A stretch of DNA of 8,350 nt. Source: Candidatus Tayloriibacteriota bacterium (GTDB taxonomy: Bacteria; Patescibacteriota; Minisyncoccia; Phycocordibacterales; PALSA-1337). Of this stretch, positions 5,155 through 8,350 are shown one piece after another. Where the stretch lies: contig JAPLZI010000065.1 in assembly GCA_026395095.1 (NCBI GenBank), forward strand, positions 1 through 8,350, in the 5' to 3' direction. A program made the translations under genes and the position numbers. Each line of letters begins with the position of its first letter. Position 1 is the stretch's first letter. The notes under the pieces were generated by a model that was not told where the DNA came from, ran no database searches, and worked only from the letters and a program-made list of their open reading frames with translations.

Positions 5155-8100
5155 ATGATAGAATATAGCCTAATGAGCCGGCTAAAGACAAGCTACGGAG
5201 TAGTTGTAATCATAGGAATACTGCTTGTTTCTACTGCCCAATTCACATATGCAGAGAGTGTAACCTCCTCCCCATCACTCTGGGAGAGGATAGTCTCATT
5301 TTTTGACTTTTCCTCCACCCCTGCAGCCACGATAGCTTCACCAACCTTCCTAACGAAACAAGCTACCACCACCGTAGCCAAACCCACCACTCTAACCACA
5401 GCAACACTCCAACCTTCCACACCACAAAACCCAGTAAGTACCACTTCCTACCTAACCAGATCTGAAGTCCAGTCTCTCATAGACAGAGCAGTATCTTCTG
5501 CACTCACCAAATTCAAACAAACCCTGTCTATTCAACAGGGAAACACTCCATACCAGAGTACCACTCAACCCCTAGACTCTCCCTCCTACCAATCCATAGC
5601 TGCAGTAGGACAGACCATGTCCACAGGCTCTGGTCTATCAGAACTCCGTTCTGATATTGCTACAGGCAAAGTAGCGTTATCCGGCAGTACCATAGCTGAC
5701 TCCACATTGTCTGGAGCTAATATTACTTCGGGGAGTGCTGACCTAACGACGTTAACTACTACTGGCAATGCCAATATTGGAACAGACGGCGGTAAAATTG
5801 GTATTGGCGGTCTAAATAATCCTCTAGATCAAATTTCATTTTACGACAATGCTGCTGGTGATGGTTTTGGCTTCTATGGCAGTGATGGTAGTCTCATGGG
5901 AAATCTCTGGCTAAATACAGGAACTACGAGGAATATGTTTTTCAGTACCCCGGGAGTTACTGGTGAGAATACTGGCGGAGACAACTTTATTGTGATGCGC
6001 TTTAATGGGCCGTCGAATAAACTCTTTTTCGGTGATACAGGTACAAATTCCTGGGTACAAGGCTCTCACACTCTTAACTTTAAGGCAGGCGAAGGTTCGA
6101 TCGGTAGTACGACGACAGCCCCACAAATGACGTTGACTACTACAGGAAGTCTAGGTATAGGTACAACCAGCCCCCAGAGTGCCCTTACAGTTTCATCTGC
6201 TTCAGCTCAGTTCCAAATTAGCAATGGAGTTTCCTCGATGAGGATAGGGAATTCGGGTAACAGTATCTATGATATCGACTTTGATGCAACTGATAACACG
6301 AGCTCTCGCATAATAAGATTTTTCCGTAATGCAAACACAACTGGAGTTGCTTCAATTGACATCCTGCGTGCTGATGGAACAAGCGGTAGTGCTGGCCGTA
6401 TCTCATCAAATTCAAATAGCTGGTTAAACCTGAATTCCGGCAATGTCGGAATCGGCATGACAACGCCAACATACAAACTAGATGTTACTGGTACCGCTCA
6501 CTTCAACTCATATGTTGACGCAGTAAACTTCGTGGCGACATCTACCACTGCAACCTCAACTTTTGCTGGTGGACTCACAGTTGGTACGAGTAAATTTATT
6601 GTGGATTCAACGACGGGGAATGTGGGGATAGGAACAGCGAGTCCAACCGAAAAGCTTCATATCTCTGCCACTCAACCTGAAATAGTAATTCAGGATAGTG
6701 ACTCGACTGGTAACGGTATTGTCTCAGGAATTGTCTTTAAGAATAGTTCTGGGGCTCAAACTGCCTTTTTCGGCGATGGTTCTACAGGTGATTCTGATTT
6801 TTATTTAACAAATAGTAATAGTGGAGGAATAATATTCTCAAGTCCCGGAGAATCGATGAGAATATTAAACTCTGGACGTGTCGGTATAGGAACATCATCC
6901 CCCGACGGTACCCTACAGATTTCTAATAATGTTGGCAGCATTCCAAGTAATGGTGCATTTTCAGTTTTAACTCTCGACTCGACTGCAACAGCTGCTGTTG
7001 GTACAGGTCCCTCAATAATCTTTAAGGGGCAAACCGGCAATTCCACAGCTAGATATGGTTTTGCAGCCATACAAGGCGCCAAAGCATCTGCCTCAGCAGC
7101 TGATTATTCTGGTTACCTAACATTTTTAACACAAAATTCTGGAGGTTCAAACGCCTTGACTGAACAAATGAGAATAGATGGTTCAGGCTCCGTCGGTATC
7201 GGCACCACCTCACCATCGGCTCGCCTATCTGTAACTGGTGCTGGACAGGGAACCACACGAGCTTTTGCTGTCGCTGATTCTACAAACCTTGATCGTTTCG
7301 TTATTCTAGACAGTGGCCGAATTGGAGTCGGAACTGTATTACCTACAGTTCTCTTTGATATTCGAGGAACTTCAGCTTCAGGTTTTATGAGAATACTTTC
7401 AACAGATGCAGCCACAACAGATGTAGGTGGTAGTCTTTCATTGGGAGGTAATGCTGGATCGACGGGGGCTACTTTCGCCACAATAAGCGGTGTCAAGAGT
7501 AGCGTAGGCGGTGATAGAGGTCATATGACATTCGCCACGAATGGTAATACCGGACTCACCGAAAAAATGAGACTAGATTATCTGGGCAATCTCGGTATTG
7601 GTCTTACAAATCCTGGCTACAAACTCGATGTCGTCGGTACTGCATCAACGAGCGCGGATTCGTATTTCAATGGGGTGAGGGTGGGAAGAGGAAATAGTTC
7701 TATTGGACAAAATACTGCTGTTGGCTACGGAACATTAAACTCTGACTCATCGGGCGACTCGAATACTGCTGTCGGGTATTTAGCTCTCTATGTTAATACC
7801 ATAGGTGGTTCCAATACGGCCGTTGGTGTGAGTGCCCTTAGTGGTAATACTGAAGGAAACTGGAATACTGCAAATGGAATGAAATCTCTTCAGACCAACA
7901 CGATTGGTAGTTATAATACAGCAGTTGGTTATCAGGCTCTAAGTTCAAATACGACTGGTAGTTATAATGCTGCTGTTGGAATGTATGCACTAAATTCCAA
8001 TACTACTGCCCAAAATAATACTGCCTTAGGGTACTTTTCTCTTGGATCAAACAATACTGGAACTGCTAATTTAGCAGCAGGTAAAGAATCGCTTTACTCG

Positions 8101-8350
8101 AATGTTACCGGCAACTACAACACTGCTCTCGGTTATCAGGCTCTCTACAATGCGGGCAAGACAGTCACATCAGGAAATTTTGTAGTGGGAATAGCTTATA
8201 CAATTGTTACAGCTGGAAATACTGACTTCGTTTCCGAACAGGGTGCAGCAAACAATAATCCAGGCACTACATTCACTGCGGCAGTAGTGGGTACCGGTAC
8301 CGGTACTGCAGCCAGCAATACGAATGATAACCTCGCTATCGGTTACCAGA
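5155..8350 (+). CDS. Large secreted repeat protein, tail-fibre/adhesin-like (3' end outside window)
   Basis: One uninterrupted frame runs from ATG 5155 to the window end (1065 codons, no stop). Residues 1-33 form a signal peptide: R9 and K11, the hydrophobic core GVVVIIGILLVSTA (15-28), and likely cleavage after TYA (33). ATG 5173 (residue 7) gives a more typical 27-residue signal, and neither start has a Shine-Dalgarno site. Residues ~34-140 are a Thr/Pro/Ser-rich linker with one helical stretch (LTRSEVQSLIDRAVSSAL). From ~170 the protein is beta-rich and modular: eight copies of GxVGIGTxxPxxxLxV, several preceded by (E)xMRI, then nine NTAxGYxAL units, a phage-like insert and the start of another unit. 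These motifs are known from phage tail fibres and large CPR surface proteins, which often end in an S74-type chaperone domain; that part is not visible here. I infer an extracellular, probably trimeric fibre for surface contact; the ligand is unknown. No catalytic motif is seen. Confidence 0.85.
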   Translation, partial: MIEYSLMSRLKTSYGVVVIIGILLVSTAQFTYAESVTSSPSLWERIVSFFDFSSTPAATIASPTFLTKQATTTVAKPTTLTTATLQPSTPQNPVSTTSYLTRSEVQSLIDRAVSSALTKFKQTLSIQQGNTPYQSTTQPLDSPSYQSIAAVGQTMSTGSGLSELRSDIATGKVALSGSTIADSTLSGANITSGSADLTTLTTTGNANIGTDGGKIGIGGLNNPLDQISFYDNAAGDGFGFYGSDGSLMGNLWLNTGTTRNMFFSTPGVTGENTGGDNFIVMRFNGPSNKLFFGDTGTNSWVQGSHTLNFKAGEGSIGSTTTAPQMTLTTTGSLGIGTTSPQSALTVSSASAQFQISNGVSSMRIGNSGNSIYDIDFDATDNTSSRIIRFFRNANTTGVASIDILRADGTSGSAGRISSNSNSWLNLNSGNVGIGMTTPTYKLDVTGTAHFNSYVDAVNFVATSTTATSTFAGGLTVGTSKFIVDSTTGNVGIGTASPTEKLHISATQPEIVIQDSDSTGNGIVSGIVFKNSSGAQTAFFGDGSTGDSDFYLTNSNSGGIIFSSPGESMRILNSGRVGIGTSSPDGTLQISNNVGSIPSNGAFSVLTLDSTATAAVGTGPSIIFKGQTGNSTARYGFAAIQGAKASASAADYSGYLTFLTQNSGGSNALTEQMRIDGSGSVGIGTTSPSARLSVTGAGQGTTRAFAVADSTNLDRFVILDSGRIGVGTVLPTVLFDIRGTSASGFMRILSTDAATTDVGGSLSLGGNAGSTGATFATISGVKSSVGGDRGHMTFATNGNTGLTEKMRLDYLGNLGIGLTNPGYKLDVVGTASTSADSYFNGVRVGRGNSSIGQNTAVGYGTLNSDSSGDSNTAVGYLALYVNTIGGSNTAVGVSALSGNTEGNWNTANGMKSLQTNTIGSYNTAVGYQALSSNTTGSYNAAVGMYALNSNTTAQNNTALGYFSLGSNNTGTANLAAGKESLYSNVTGNYNTALGYQALYNAGKTVTSGNFVVGIAYTIVTAGNTDFVSEQGAANNNPGTTFTAAVVGTGTGTAASNTNDNLAIGYQ
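5791..7638 (+). repeat. Eight GxVGIGTxxP beta-repeat motifs within the fibre protein
   Basis: The motif G-x-[VLI]-G-[IV]-G-x-x-x-P-x-x-x-L-x-[VI] begins at bases 5791, 6145, 6439, 6616, 6874, 7186, 7315 and 7585 (residues 213, 331, 429, 488, 574, 678, 721, 811). Examples are GNVGIGTASPTEKLHIS and GSVGIGTTSPSARLSV. Several copies follow MRI/MRL or MTL plus a short turn. Spacing varies from 43 to 118 residues, so each motif probably closes a beta domain of variable size rather than forming a strict tandem repeat. Similar modules occur in tail-fibre-like proteins. Copies are diverged at DNA level. Confidence 0.8.
7711..8151 (+). repeat. Nine NTAxGYxAL units with an exact 17-residue (51-bp) period
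   Basis: Units start at 7711, 7762, 7813, 7864, 7915, 7966, 8017, 8068 and 8119, every 51 bases without exception. The consensus is N-T-A-[VL]-G-Y-x-[AS]-L-x-S-N-T-T-G-S-Y; the best copy is NTAVGYQALSSNTTGSY (residues 921-937). The eighth (NLAAGKESL) is the most degenerate, and the ninth stops after 11 residues. The pattern resembles YadA-head-type left-handed beta-roll repeats, though with 17 rather than about 14 residues per turn. Synonymous differences between copies show old rather than fresh duplication. Confidence 0.88.
8161..8313 (+). other. Inserted module YTIV..GNTDF...FTAAVVGTGTGTA within the repeat array
   Basis: Residues 1003-1053 interrupt the 17-residue array; NLAIGYQ then resumes at 8329, out of the 17-residue register. 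The block reads as AYTIVTAGNTDF, then GTTFTAAVVGTGTGTA. From memory, this resembles a short module (YtI..vGtTdF..iGA....G..FtAtg.g.GtGta) common in phage structural and tail proteins. Its end contains the DNA tandem GGTACC-GGTACC-GGTACT (8290-8307). The function of the module is unknown to me. Confidence 0.6.

Noticed and set aside
5193..7496. Minus-strand open frames opposite the large surface-protein gene
   Set aside because: They are short and lack recognisable motifs. They lie antiparallel to a continuous 1065-codon frame with coherent protein repeats, so they are shadows.
7711..8151. 51-bp repeats as a CRISPR array or recent DNA satellite
   Set aside because: There are no repeat/spacer blocks. 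The periodicity is in the protein, and the copies differ at synonymous positions.

Overview
The window looks like a chromosomal segment of a Candidate Phyla Radiation (Patescibacteria, most likely Parcubacteria-type) bacterium. This is inferred from gene content and sequence style, not from a marker search. The signs are a TPR tail of the kind I associate with CPR O-antigen-ligase-like proteins, a MurJ-like flippase with a divergent cavity, almost no Shine-Dalgarno sites, and a very large secreted protein built from GxVGIGTxxP and NTAxGYxAL repeats. All recognisable genes are on the + strand. The ordinary stops are TAA or TAG. The only in-frame TGA is at a break in lepA, and reading it as sense would not repair that gene.

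Layout. Bases 1-894 are the 3' end of a TPR protein. It is followed two bases later by murJ (897-2579). Next comes an AT-rich two-gene cassette: a 57-residue ORF (2620-2793) overlapping a PIN-domain nuclease gene (2786-3220), arranged like a type II toxin-antitoxin module. A terminator-like inverted repeat (3241-3282) closes the cassette. Elongation factor 4 (lepA) follows in two pieces, 3313-4431 and about 4431-4997. The frame changes at the junction, and about 36-39 residues expected between domains III and V are absent. A 107-base segment bounded by a perfect 18-bp inverted repeat (5004-5110) fills most of the gap after lepA. From 5155 to the window end one uninterrupted frame of 1065 codons encodes a signal-peptide-bearing, fibre-like surface protein that continues past the window.

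How the parts may relate. The TPR protein and MurJ fit a cell-envelope/glycan export pair. The nuclease cassette appears inserted between murJ and lepA and has lower GC. The long repeat protein has the architecture of phage tail fibres and trimeric adhesins, with a possible role in surface contact. The points most worth checking are the broken lepA with an altered G4 motif, the long inverted repeat behind it, the unrecognised partner of the PIN protein, and the modular fibre protein with its strict 17-residue period and phage-like insert.
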